Shown in pieces: positions 1 through 7,664 of a stretch of 64,000 nt of DNA. The translations under genes were made by a program, and so were the position numbers. The notes beneath the pieces are model-generated. The model was not told where the DNA came from and ran no database searches. It worked only from the letters and a program-made list of their open reading frames with translations. The DNA is from Sinorhizobium garamanticum (lineage in GTDB: Bacteria; Pseudomonadota; Alphaproteobacteria; Rhizobiales; Rhizobiaceae). How positions within the stretch are numbered: the first letter of the stretch is position 1; every line of letters begins with the position of its first letter. The stretch lies in contig NZ_CP120373.1 of NCBI RefSeq assembly GCF_029892065.1, positions 2,301,001 to 2,365,000 on the forward strand, read 5' to 3'.

Positions 1-570
1 TCGGCCGAGGCCGGCATTGCGATCATCGCCGGCTTCGCCGAGCGCGAGGGCGATGCCGTCTACAACAGCGCCGTCTATGTCGACGGTGACGCTGCCCCAA
101 CAGTCTATCGCAAGTCGCATCTCTATGGCGACTACGAGCGTTCGCTGTTCACGCCGGCGGAACCGTCGACGCGGCTCTTCGAACACGAGGGCGTCAGGTG
201 CGGCATGCTGATCTGCTACGACGTCGAGTTTCCGGAAAACGTCCGCCGGCTCGCGCTTGCCGGCGCTGATGCAGTACTGGTGCCGACGGCGCTGCCGGCC
301 GGCTGGTCGGGAACCTTTATCGCCGATCACATGATCCAGACAAGGGCGTTCGAGAACCAGCTTTTCGTCGCCTACATCAATCATTGCGGTTCCGATGCGA
401 TTTTTTCCTTCGCCGGTTCGTCGCGCATCGCCTCGCCGGACGGGCAGCTCCTGGCAAAAGCCAATTCCGCAGACGAGACCCTGATCTTCGCCGAGATCGA
501 TCCGGAGCTGTTTGCCATTTCGCGGTCGGAGAATACCTATCTCAGAGACCTGCAGCGTCCGCGCCGCTAG
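1..570 (+). CDS. Carbon-nitrogen (nitrilase superfamily) hydrolase, 3' part
   Basis: The reading frame is open from the first base of the window, so this is the C-terminal 189 residues of a protein whose start lies outside. The fragment carries two of the three nitrilase-superfamily catalytic residues: Lys in YRKSHLYGDYE (fragment residue 38) and the nucleophilic Cys in GMLICYDVEFPE (residue 72). The N-terminal Glu would lie upstream. The family hydrolyses non-peptide C-N bonds of nitriles, amides or N-carbamoyl compounds in the cytoplasm; the substrate here cannot be told. It ends about 160 bases before the next gene, with a palindromic repeat between them, so it is probably not co-transcribed with the VOC gene. 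Confidence 0.88.
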   Translation, partial: SAEAGIAIIAGFAEREGDAVYNSAVYVDGDAAPTVYRKSHLYGDYERSLFTPAEPSTRLFEHEGVRCGMLICYDVEFPENVRRLALAGADAVLVPTALPAGWSGTFIADHMIQTRAFENQLFVAYINHCGSDAIFSFAGSSRIASPDGQLLAKANSADETLIFAEIDPELFAISRSENTYLRDLQRPRR

Positions 571-665
571 GTCGTTCGTCTTTAGAGAACAATCTGTTCG
601 CGTCGTTTCCTCTTTCTGAAGTGACCGGGCCGACCGATATTGTGCTCAACGAAATGCCCGCCTTA

Positions 666-718
666 CGGCGCCGCGCGTCTTATCAGACGCGCAAGGGCCA
701 CCGTAACGCATTGAACTG
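666..718. repeat. RIME-like palindromic repeat (first module only)
   Basis: The stem GCGCGTCT-TATC-AGACGCGC lies at 673-692 and is followed by a degenerate tail ending in ATTGAACTGG. The same module recurs at six other places in the window (near 11.26, 17.13, 25.23, 33.39, 59.31 and 61.39 kb). This copy lacks the second ATGCAG...CTGCAT-type module. It sits just upstream of the VOC gene start, so its hairpin may lie in that gene's 5' UTR. Confidence 0.75.
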
Positions 719-727
719 GAGGCAATC

Positions 728-1681
728 ATGAGCTTGCAACTGACCGGCATCCACCATCTCACGGCAATCACGGCCAATGCGCCAAAAAACCTGCACTTCT
801 ACACCCAGACGCTCGGGCTGAGGCTGGTCAAGAAAACCGTCAATCAGGACGACACGACCGCCTATCATCTCTTCTATGCCGACGGACAGGCAACGCCCGG
901 CACCGACCTGACGTTCTTCGACTGGCCGGTTGGCCGAGAGGGACGCGGCACGCACAGCATCTCGCGCACCGGCCTCCGGGTCGGCAGCGCCGAAAGTGTG
1001 AGATGGTGGAAGCGCCGGTTTACCGAACTGGACGTGTCCGCCGGTGAGGTCACGGAAATCGACGGGCGGACTTCGGTCGACTTCGAGGATGGCGAAGGCC
1101 AGCGCTTCCGGCTTCTGGACGATGGCGAACTTGCGCCGTCCCATCCCTGGGAAAGGAGCCCGGTTCCCGCCGAGCATCAGATCAAGGGCCTCGGTCCGAT
1201 CACGATCAGCGTGCCGGATATCACCAACACGGCGCTGGTGCTCACGCACGTCATGAACATGACCGACGTGCGCGCCTACGCCGCGCCCGATGGCGTCGGC
1301 GAAGTGCATGTCTTCTCGATGGGCGAGGGCGGTCCCGCGGCCGAGTTGCATGTCGCGGTCCAACCGGGCCTGCCACCGGCTCGCCAGGGCGCGGGCGGCG
1401 TGCACCATGTCGCCTTCCGCACGCCGGACGTGGATCAGTTGCATCAGTGGACGGAACGGCTGAACGGCTTCCGCTTGCCGTCGAGCGGCGAGGTCGAGCG
1501 CTTCTATTTTCGCTCGCTCTATTTCCGCGAGCCGAACGGCATCCTGTTCGAGATTGCGACCGACGGCCCCGGCTTTGCCGTGGACGAACCGATGGAAACG
1601 CTCGGCGAAAGCCTTTCGCTGCCGCCGTTCCTGGAGTCTAAGCGGGCCCAGATCGAGGCAGGATTGAAGCCGTTGGAGTAA
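728..1681 (+). CDS. VOC-family ring-cleaving dioxygenase-like protein (MhqO type)
   Basis: A 317-residue protein with two VOC (glyoxalase/extradiol dioxygenase fold) modules, roughly residues 5-130 and 150-285. Probable metal ligands are His9 in GIHHLT, His226 in GVHHVAF and Glu275 in FEIATDGPG, the usual His-His-Glu set. The closest named relatives I recognise are MhqO/LinE-like hydroquinone dioxygenases, which open hydroquinone-type rings in quinone resistance. ATG at 728 is preceded by GGAGGC (718-723). A rho-independent terminator follows at 1689. A paralogue of this protein forms the N-terminal half of the fusion at 2372-3946; both share the signature [12 protein letters not shown]. Substrate is inferred from family only. 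Confidence 0.82.
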   Translation: MSLQLTGIHHLTAITANAPKNLHFYTQTLGLRLVKKTVNQDDTTAYHLFYADGQATPGTDLTFFDWPVGREGRGTHSISRTGLRVGSAESVRWWKRRFTELDVSAGEVTEIDGRTSVDFEDGEGQRFRLLDDGELAPSHPWERSPVPAEHQIKGLGPITISVPDITNTALVLTHVMNMTDVRAYAAPDGVGEVHVFSMGEGGPAAELHVAVQPGLPPARQGAGGVHHVAFRTPDVDQLHQWTERLNGFRLPSSGEVERFYFRSLYFREPNGILFEIATDGPGFAVDEPMETLGESLSLPPFLESKRAQIEAGLKPLE

Positions 1682-1688
1682 TTGCAAA

Positions 1689-1720
1689 GAAAGCCGGGGC
1701 GTTGTTCCGGCTTTCTTTTT
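1689..1720 (+). terminator. Rho-independent terminator after VOC gene
   Basis: A 9-bp perfect stem, GAAAGCCGG (1689-1697) with CCGGCTTTC (1707-1715), has a 9-base loop and is followed by TTTTT. It ends the VOC transcript, so the reductase downstream probably has its own promoter. Confidence 0.85.
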
Positions 1721-1789
1721 GTCCTTTGACCGCTAGTTCTAGTGAGGAGGGGCGACCGCTCACGCACAGACAAGAGGAAAAGAGCATTC

Positions 1790-2353
1790 ATGACGAAGAT
1801 ACTCGGCATATCGGGCAGTCTGCGGAAGGCTTCCTTCAATACGGCGTTGCTGAAGGCGGCAAAGTCCGTCGCGCCTACCGAAATCGAGTTCGAGACCGCG
1901 ACGCTGCACGGCATTCCGCTTTACGATGGCGATGTCGAGGCTGAAAGCGGCATCCCGGCCCCGGTGGCCGATCTCAAACAGAAGATCATGGCGGCGGACG
2001 GCGTGATCCTCTTCACGCCAGAATACAACAACTCGATGCCCGGCGTTTTCAAGAACGCCATCGACTGGCTTAGTCGCCCGCCGGCCGATATCAAAAAGGT
2101 GTTCGGTTGTCGGCCTTTTGCGTTGGCCGGTGCGACCCCCGGAAATTTCGGCACCATTCTCAGCCAGAATGCCTGGCTTTCCGTGATGCGAACGCTCGGA
2201 GCCGACCTTTGGGCGGGCATGCGGTTGATGTTACCGAAGGCTGGCACCTTGTTCGATAGCGAGGGGCAATTGACCGACGAGCAGACCAGGGAGCGGGTAC
2301 GCAGCTTTGTCACGGCCTTCGCCGAGTATGTCGCATCGACGAAAGCTTCGTAG
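1790..2353 (+). CDS. NADPH-dependent FMN reductase (quinone/azo reductase family)
   Basis: A 187-residue flavodoxin-like protein. It shows the FMN-phosphate loop GISGSLRKASFN near the N-terminus and the family signature PEYNNSMPGVFKNAIDW around residues 77-93. Members (ChrR, ArsH, YieF, azoreductases) pass two electrons from NAD(P)H to quinones, chromate or azo dyes through FMN. The ATG at 1790 is preferred over an upstream in-frame start because AGAGGAAAAGA (1773-1783) is a good ribosome site and the family begins with M-x-K-I-L-x-I-S-G-S. It lies between a VOC protein and a VOC-hydrolase fusion, which fits a role in two-electron reduction of quinones before ring opening. Confidence 0.85.
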   Translation: MTKILGISGSLRKASFNTALLKAAKSVAPTEIEFETATLHGIPLYDGDVEAESGIPAPVADLKQKIMAADGVILFTPEYNNSMPGVFKNAIDWLSRPPADIKKVFGCRPFALAGATPGNFGTILSQNAWLSVMRTLGADLWAGMRLMLPKAGTLFDSEGQLTDEQTRERVRSFVTAFAEYVASTKAS

Positions 2354-2371
2354 CGCATTCCGGCGACCGGA

Positions 2372-3946
2372 TCAGAGGCCGCTTTCCGCCATCCAGCGGC
2401 GAATGGCTTCGACATCGTCGTCACCGATGCCGTGATGGGTATCGATGTCCAGTGCCTTTAGGTTTGCGCCGGTGTCGGCGAGGACCTTTATCAGGGTCGG
2501 CGCATATTTGCCGTAGGGATCTTCCTTGCCCGTCAGCACCAGGATGTTTGCCCCGGCAAGAGCGGGGGTCGGCGCGTCTTCGAGCGCGGCCATCGCCCGC
2601 ATCATCACCACGTTCCTGATGAGGCCGGGGTAAAGCAGCATCACGGCAGCCAGCATGTTGGCGCCGTTCGAGTAGCCGATGAATATCGTCTCGTCGGGCG
2701 TAAGCCCGTAGCCCTCGCGCGCCCCCTCGACGAAGGCGACGAAGGCCTCTGCCTCCGAGCGGATGTCCTGCTGGTCGAAGCTCGTCATCGACAGGCGACG
2801 GAACCAGCGGGGGAAGCCTTCCTCGGTGCTTCGGCCGCGCATACCAAGCAGGGTGGCATGCGGATCGACCTGATGCCCGAAAGGGAGCATATCCGTCTCG
2901 TTGCCGCCGCTGCCGTGCAACAGCACAAAAGTGCGGTGGTTCGGTTCGTCCGGGTGATAGAAGCGGTGGATGAAAGGCAGGTCGCGCGGTGTCAGCCGCG
3001 GCTCGCCGGGCAGGGCGAATTGCGGAAGCTTCACCAAGGTCGCAGCCGCATCGGCTTCCAGGTGCGTTGGTAGAAACAACCTGGATCCGAGTGTGTCCGC
3101 CGGCTCGTCGACCGCAAACCCCGGACCGTCGGTTGCCAGCTCGTAAAGCGTGCCGCCCGGTTCACGCACATAGAGCGAGAAGAAATATTTCCGGTCGTGC
3201 GCGTTGGTCGCACCGGCGTGCTCCTGCTCGAGATCGGCGCGCACGGCAAGCACTGTCGCCTCATCCGGCGCGCGGAAGGCGATGTGGTCGATCGTGCCCG
3301 TACCGGGCGCCGACGTCCAGAAGCCGGTGGCGTCGCGCACATCGATGACGTCTCCGGATTTCGACGTGAAGCGCCGGATCGTGGCTGTCGCTCCGCTCTC
3401 CGAATAGCCGAAATGATTTTGAAGGAAGTGGGCGGTTTCCTTTGGCTTCTCGGTGAGGATGGTCGCGCCGCGCAGGCGCCGGATTGCGTCCGTCTCCGGA
3501 ATATCCCGGCTCGCCCATGGAGCAGGCTCGGCAAGCGCATTGGTTCCGACCAGTTTCACGATCACGCCGTCCGGATCCTTGAGACGCAGCACCGGCTCGC
3601 CGAACTCCTGCGCAGGGCCGGTCGCCTGAATGTTGAATTGCAATGCGCGTGTCAGCCAGAAGCCGATGCTCTCCGGCGGGGTGGCAAAGGCGATTTCGCT
3701 CGGTTGACCGTGGCCGACGCGTCCGGGCGAGCCGTCTTCCCACATCAGGAAGGTGACGAGCGAGCCCGGCGAACCCGCTGCATCGCCGTAAAAGAGATGC
3801 AACTGGTTTGGGTCCTCGTAGCCGCCGGTTCGCTTGACGAGGCGCAGGCCAAGGAAGCCGACATAGAAGTCGACATTTGCCTGCACTTTGCGGGCGATCA
3901 GGGTGATGTGGTGGATGCCGCTGGTCACCGTCTTGTCCTTCCGCAT
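2372..3946 (-). CDS. Fusion of VOC dioxygenase-like and serine carboxylesterase domains
   Basis: A 524-residue protein made of two unrelated folds. Residues 8-300 are a tandem VOC unit resembling the 317-residue paralogue nearby, with likely metal ligands His12, His221 and Glu269. Residues about 325-524 are an alpha/beta hydrolase of the phospholipase/carboxylesterase group, with nucleophile Ser426 in GYSNGAN, Asp476 in TGKEDPYG and His505 in THHGIG. In Bacillus, MhqO (dioxygenase) and MhqD (hydrolase) are separate proteins of the hydroquinone response; here equivalents appear joined. Its 3' end converges with the FMN reductase (18-base gap). Catalytic residues of both halves seem intact. The coupling of ring cleavage to hydrolysis is inference. 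Confidence 0.85.
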   Translation of the reverse strand: MRKDKTVTSGIHHITLIARKVQANVDFYVGFLGLRLVKRTGGYEDPNQLHLFYGDAAGSPGSLVTFLMWEDGSPGRVGHGQPSEIAFATPPESIGFWLTRALQFNIQATGPAQEFGEPVLRLKDPDGVIVKLVGTNALAEPAPWASRDIPETDAIRRLRGATILTEKPKETAHFLQNHFGYSESGATATIRRFTSKSGDVIDVRDATGFWTSAPGTGTIDHIAFRAPDEATVLAVRADLEQEHAGATNAHDRKYFFSLYVREPGGTLYELATDGPGFAVDEPADTLGSRLFLPTHLEADAAATLVKLPQFALPGEPRLTPRDLPFIHRFYHPDEPNHRTFVLLHGSGGNETDMLPFGHQVDPHATLLGMRGRSTEEGFPRWFRRLSMTSFDQQDIRSEAEAFVAFVEGAREGYGLTPDETIFIGYSNGANMLAAVMLLYPGLIRNVVMMRAMAALEDAPTPALAGANILVLTGKEDPYGKYAPTLIKVLADTGANLKALDIDTHHGIGDDDVEAIRRWMAESGL

Positions 3947-4006
3947 GTCAACTGCGCATCGCGCTTGGGCCTGGCTACAGGGGCCCGGCTAGGTCAGTGG
4001 GGGGCC

Positions 4007-4864
4007 TCAGTCTTTTTTGCTGGCGAGGAAGGACTTGAAGGCTTCGCCATGGTCCGGATGCCAGCGCGAAAGCGGTGGCCGGTTCTCGACGATGTCGCCC
4101 GCCGCCCACAGGATGCGTTTCTCATCGGTCGAGCGGACGACCTCGTTGTCCGGGCAGAGGATATAGAAGTCGCCGCGTTCGAGGCTTTCCATCATGAAGT
4201 CCACGGTCTGCTCCGGAGTCCAGGCACCCGCTGGCTTCTCGGTCCGTCCATGGGCGGTCAGCGACGTGTAAACGAAGCCGGGGATGAAGAGGTGCGCAGC
4301 GACCTTGCAGCCCTCGGTGTTGCGCAGTTCATGCTGCAACGCCTCAGTGAAGACCTTCACCCCGGCCTTTGAGACATTGTAGGCTGGATCGCCGGGCGGC
4401 GTCGTGATGCCCTGTTTCGAGCCGGAGTTGATGATCAGCGCCGGTTCGCCATGGGCGATCATGGCTGGCGCGAAAATTCGCGAGCCATTGATGACGCCCC
4501 AGAGATTGACGGCGATCACGGCTTCCCAGTTCTCCAGCGGGCCGAACATCGAACTGCCTGGCTGGATGCCGGCATTGTTCATCAGCACATGCACATGGCC
4601 GAAGCGTTCGCGTACCGAGCGCGCCAACGCCACGAGATCGTCAGGCCGGGAGACGTCCGTGGCGATTGCGGTGACATCGCTCGCTCCCCCTGTGGCAACC
4701 TTTGCCACTTCGACCGCAGCCGCCTGCAAGCGGTCACCGGGCAGGTCGGCAAGGACAACCTTCAGCCCGAGGCCAGCGAAGCGCTTGGCCGCTGCAAGTC
4801 CGATGCCAGAGGCGGCTCCGGTGATGACGGCGACATGGTTTTTTGCGATGGCGGCGTAGGACAT
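4007..4864 (-). CDS. SDR family oxidoreductase
   Basis: A 285-residue short-chain dehydrogenase. It has the cofactor motif TGAASGIGLA near residue 16, a structural NNAG, and the catalytic pair in YNVSKAG, with a serine at NSGSK before it. The frame is open 25 codons further upstream, but the start at 4864 (MSYAAIAK) is preferred because ACGGGGATC lies about ten bases upstream on the minus strand and SDRs begin shortly before the Rossmann strand. It converts an alcohol and a ketone using NAD(P). Substrate is unknown. It is followed on the same strand by the VOC-hydrolase fusion (gap 60 bases), so the two may be co-transcribed. Confidence 0.85.
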   Translation of the reverse strand: MSYAAIAKNHVAVITGAASGIGLAAAKRFAGLGLKVVLADLPGDRLQAAAVEVAKVATGGASDVTAIATDVSRPDDLVALARSVRERFGHVHVLMNNAGIQPGSSMFGPLENWEAVIAVNLWGVINGSRIFAPAMIAHGEPALIINSGSKQGITTPPGDPAYNVSKAGVKVFTEALQHELRNTEGCKVAAHLFIPGFVYTSLTAHGRTEKPAGAWTPEQTVDFMMESLERGDFYILCPDNEVVRSTDEKRILWAAGDIVENRPPLSRWHPDHGEAFKSFLASKKD

Positions 4865-5046
4865 GGCGTAGATCCCCGTTGGCGGCGGAAAGTTCCGAAA
4901 GAGATAGAGCGCCCCCGCCGCCAAGTCCATCGCAATCACCGGCGAACCGGCTTGTGAAACATCTGAAATGTCATCGCTTTCCAGCGCGCTATCTTGCTCA
5001 GGAGCGCGCGAGAGCCAGTCAATGCGCTACGCCGAGTCGGTGACTG

Positions 5047-5829
5047 TCAGGGCTTGCCGCGGGCGACGAACCAGGGATTGGCAAAATCGCTGTCGTGGCG
5101 CTGGTTGCGCTTGCCGTAGGTAAGCGGCATTCCTTCCATGGTCAGCGTCTCGCCGCCAGCCGCGCGCAGGATGGCGTCACCGGCTGCCGTGTCCCATTCC
5201 ATGGTGCGGCTGAAGCGCGGGTAGATGTCGGCAAGCCCCTCGGCCAGCAGGCAAAACTTCAGCGACGAGCCGACAGCCTCATAATCGGTAATGCCGTGAT
5301 CGGCGAGAAAGGTGATCGTCTCGGCGCTGTTGTGCCAGCGGCTGGTCAACGCCACCGGCCGGTCGCCGCAGATGCGGCAGCCGATAACTGCGTGGGGACC
5401 GGCAATGCGATCATCTTCGATTAAAGCCTTCTTCGCCTTCTTGGAGTTTGCCGAATAGAGGATGCCGAGCGCGGGGGCATAAACCACGCCGGCAACGGGC
5501 ACCCCGTTCTCGATCAATGCGATATTGACCGTGAAATCGCTGCTGCGGCCGACGAACTCCTTTGTGCCATCCAGGGGATCGACGAGAAAGAAGCGTTTAC
5601 CGGAAATATCGGGTACATGACCGGCCGCAGCGGCTTCCTCGGCGATAACGGGAATGTCGGGAAAGCTCGCCGCGAGATCGGCGAGGATTATGCGTTCGGC
5701 GCTGTGGTCCGCGTCGGTGACGGGCGAAGTATCGGCTTTGTAGCTGACGGCCGGCCCAGCGTTGTAAATGTCCAGGATCGCCCTTCCGGCTGCGAGCGCC
5801 GATCTTTCCAATGTTTCCAGCATCGCCAT
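5047..5829 (-). CDS. cysQ: 3'(2'),5'-bisphosphate nucleotidase CysQ
   Basis: A 260-residue protein of the inositol monophosphatase superfamily. Metal-binding motifs are present: AEE (residues 63-65), DPLDGTKEF (84-92) and the C-terminal WDTAAGDAIL. CysQ removes the 3' phosphate from PAP/PAPS, protecting the cell from PAP build-up in sulphate assimilation. KEFV after DPLDGT is typical of CysQ rather than SuhB. It is transcribed toward the SDR but separated by 180 bases, and it diverges from soxB. The 226 bases up to soxB hold no other gene that I can support. Confidence 0.9.
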   Translation of the reverse strand: MAMLETLERSALAAGRAILDIYNAGPAVSYKADTSPVTDADHSAERIILADLAASFPDIPVIAEEAAAAGHVPDISGKRFFLVDPLDGTKEFVGRSSDFTVNIALIENGVPVAGVVYAPALGILYSANSKKAKKALIEDDRIAGPHAVIGCRICGDRPVALTSRWHNSAETITFLADHGITDYEAVGSSLKFCLLAEGLADIYPRFSRTMEWDTAAGDAILRAAGGETLTMEGMPLTYGKRNQRHDSDFANPWFVARGKP

Positions 5830-6055
5830 TCTTCTTTTTGGGCGTCATCGCCCCGATTCGCATGAGGCGGGCGGAATACCGATAGCCTTCCTCCCTTCAT
5901 ACTCAAATCTGTCTCTTTGCCGCAATCGCGGAAGCTCCTGGCGTCGCCGCAGAAGGACGCGTCACCGTGGCATTTTGCAGCCGCAAGGCGTCTTGCATCT
6001 TTGCGTTGCGCTTTGCTTATGCAAAAGTGACGGCGCAAGTGAACTGGATGCCTTC

Positions 6056-7306
6056 ATGCGCTATTCCGCATTCTCGATTGTCAAGAACGCTCTCTCCGGA
6101 AATCTGAAATGGAAGCCGCAATGGCGACAGGCGGAGCCGAAATCGCATTATGATGTGATCATCGTCGGCGGCGGCGGTCATGGCCTCGCGACAGCCTACT
6201 ATCTCGCCAAGGAATTCGGCGTCAAAAACGTCGCCGTGCTGGAGAAGGGCTATCTTGGCTCCGGGAATGTCGGGCGCAACACGACGATCGTGCGCTCCAA
6301 CTACATGCTGCCGGGCAACGAGCCGTTCTACGAATTCTCGATGAAGCTTTGGGAAGGGCTGGAGCGGGAGCTCAACTATAATGTGATGCTGTCGCAGCGC
6401 GGCGTCATCATGCTTTACCATAGCGACGGCCAACGCGACGCTTACATACGGCGCGGCAACGCCATGTGGATGGAGGGCGTGGCGGCCGAGCTGATCGAGC
6501 GCGACCAGCTGAAGAAGATGATCCCCTTCCTCAATTACGACCACGCCCGCTATCCGATCCTCGGTGGACTCCTGCAGCGCCGCGCCGGTACCGCCCGGCA
6601 CGACGCGGTCGCCTGGGGTTATGCGCGCGGCGCCGACCGGCACGGAGTGGATATCATCGAACACTGCGAGGTGACCGCGATTCGCCGCGAGAATGGCGTC
6701 GTCACCGGTGTCGAGACGACCAAGGGCTTCATCGGCTGCGGCAAGCTCGCGCTGGCGGCTGCGGGCAACACATCCCGCGTCGGGGAGATGGCGGATCTGA
6801 AACTGCCGATCGAAAGCCACGTGCTGCAGGCATTCGTGACCGAGGGGCTGAAGCCCTGCATCGATCATGTGATCGTCTATGGTGGCGGACACTTCTATAT
6901 CTCGCAGTCCGACAAGGGCGGTCTCGTCTTCGGGGGAGAGATCGACGGCTATACCTCCTACGCCCAGCGCGGAAACCTCGCCACCGCCGAGCATGTGATG
7001 GAGGAGGGGGTGACGATGATCCCGGGCCTTTCGCGCGTTCGGGTGCTGCGCTCCTGGGCCGGCGTGATGGACATGAGCATGGACGGATCGCCGATCATCG
7101 ACCGCACACCGATCGACAATCTCTATCTGAACTGCGGCTGGTGCTACGGCGGTTTCAAGGCCACGCCGGCATCGGGCTACTGCTTTGCTCACCTGATCGC
7201 CAAGAACGACACGCATCCGGTCGCACGTTTCCTGAGGCTCGACCGCTTTGCCCGCGGCTATGCCGTCGACGAGGCCGGTGCCGGTCCCCAACCCAATCTT
7301 CATTAA
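6056..7306 (+). CDS. soxB: Sarcosine oxidase subunit beta
   Basis: A 416-residue flavoprotein, the usual SoxB length. FAD is bound by the N-terminal dinucleotide motif IIVGGGGHGLATAYYLA (about residues 34-50), and the covalent-FMN histidine lies in GTARHDAVAWG (His about 182). The enzyme demethylates sarcosine to glycine with tetrahydrofolate and O2, giving 5,10-methylene-THF and H2O2. The frame runs open far upstream, but ATG at 6056 gives the conserved N-terminus M-R-Y-S-A-F. First gene of soxBDAG, with a 79-base gap to soxD. In rhizobia this operon serves breakdown of glycine betaine and related methylated amines. Confidence 0.95.
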   Translation: MRYSAFSIVKNALSGNLKWKPQWRQAEPKSHYDVIIVGGGGHGLATAYYLAKEFGVKNVAVLEKGYLGSGNVGRNTTIVRSNYMLPGNEPFYEFSMKLWEGLERELNYNVMLSQRGVIMLYHSDGQRDAYIRRGNAMWMEGVAAELIERDQLKKMIPFLNYDHARYPILGGLLQRRAGTARHDAVAWGYARGADRHGVDIIEHCEVTAIRRENGVVTGVETTKGFIGCGKLALAAAGNTSRVGEMADLKLPIESHVLQAFVTEGLKPCIDHVIVYGGGHFYISQSDKGGLVFGGEIDGYTSYAQRGNLATAEHVMEEGVTMIPGLSRVRVLRSWAGVMDMSMDGSPIIDRTPIDNLYLNCGWCYGGFKATPASGYCFAHLIAKNDTHPVARFLRLDRFARGYAVDEAGAGPQPNLH

Positions 7307-7385
7307 TAGCAGCGACGAACCGCTCTATCCCGTGCGGTCGCATTTTCGAATCAACTGGACCCAGCCCGGGTCCAAGGACAAGACG

Positions 7386-7664
7386 ATGGCAAGCCTGATC
7401 ACCTGTCCCCATTGCGGGGTCCGCCCGAAGGAAGAGTTTACGATCCGCGGCGACGCGTCCCTCGTTCGCCCGGCGCCGACCGCATCGGACGAGACCTGGC
7501 ACGACTATGTCTACGTGCGCGCCAATCCGCGGGGGCGTACGCTCGAGCACTGGCAGCACGCCGGAGGCTGCCGCCGTTTCCTCGTGGTCGAACGAGACAC
7601 GTTCACCCATGAGGTGTACTCCGTGACCGATGGCGCTGCGTTCGCCAGGGAGAACGGCAAATGA
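7386..7664 (+). CDS. soxD: Sarcosine oxidase subunit delta
   Basis: A 92-residue protein with a zinc site made by CPHCG near the N-terminus and a His/Cys pair in HWQHAGGC about 45 residues later, typical of SoxD. The subunit is structural in the heterotetramer and binds zinc. The start at 7386 is chosen because the family begins M-x-x-L-I-x-C-P-x-C-G; upstream in-frame codons run back into soxB. The last four bases overlap the soxA start, showing tight translational coupling. Confidence 0.93.
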   Translation: MASLITCPHCGVRPKEEFTIRGDASLVRPAPTASDETWHDYVYVRANPRGRTLEHWQHAGGCRRFLVVERDTFTHEVYSVTDGAAFARENGK

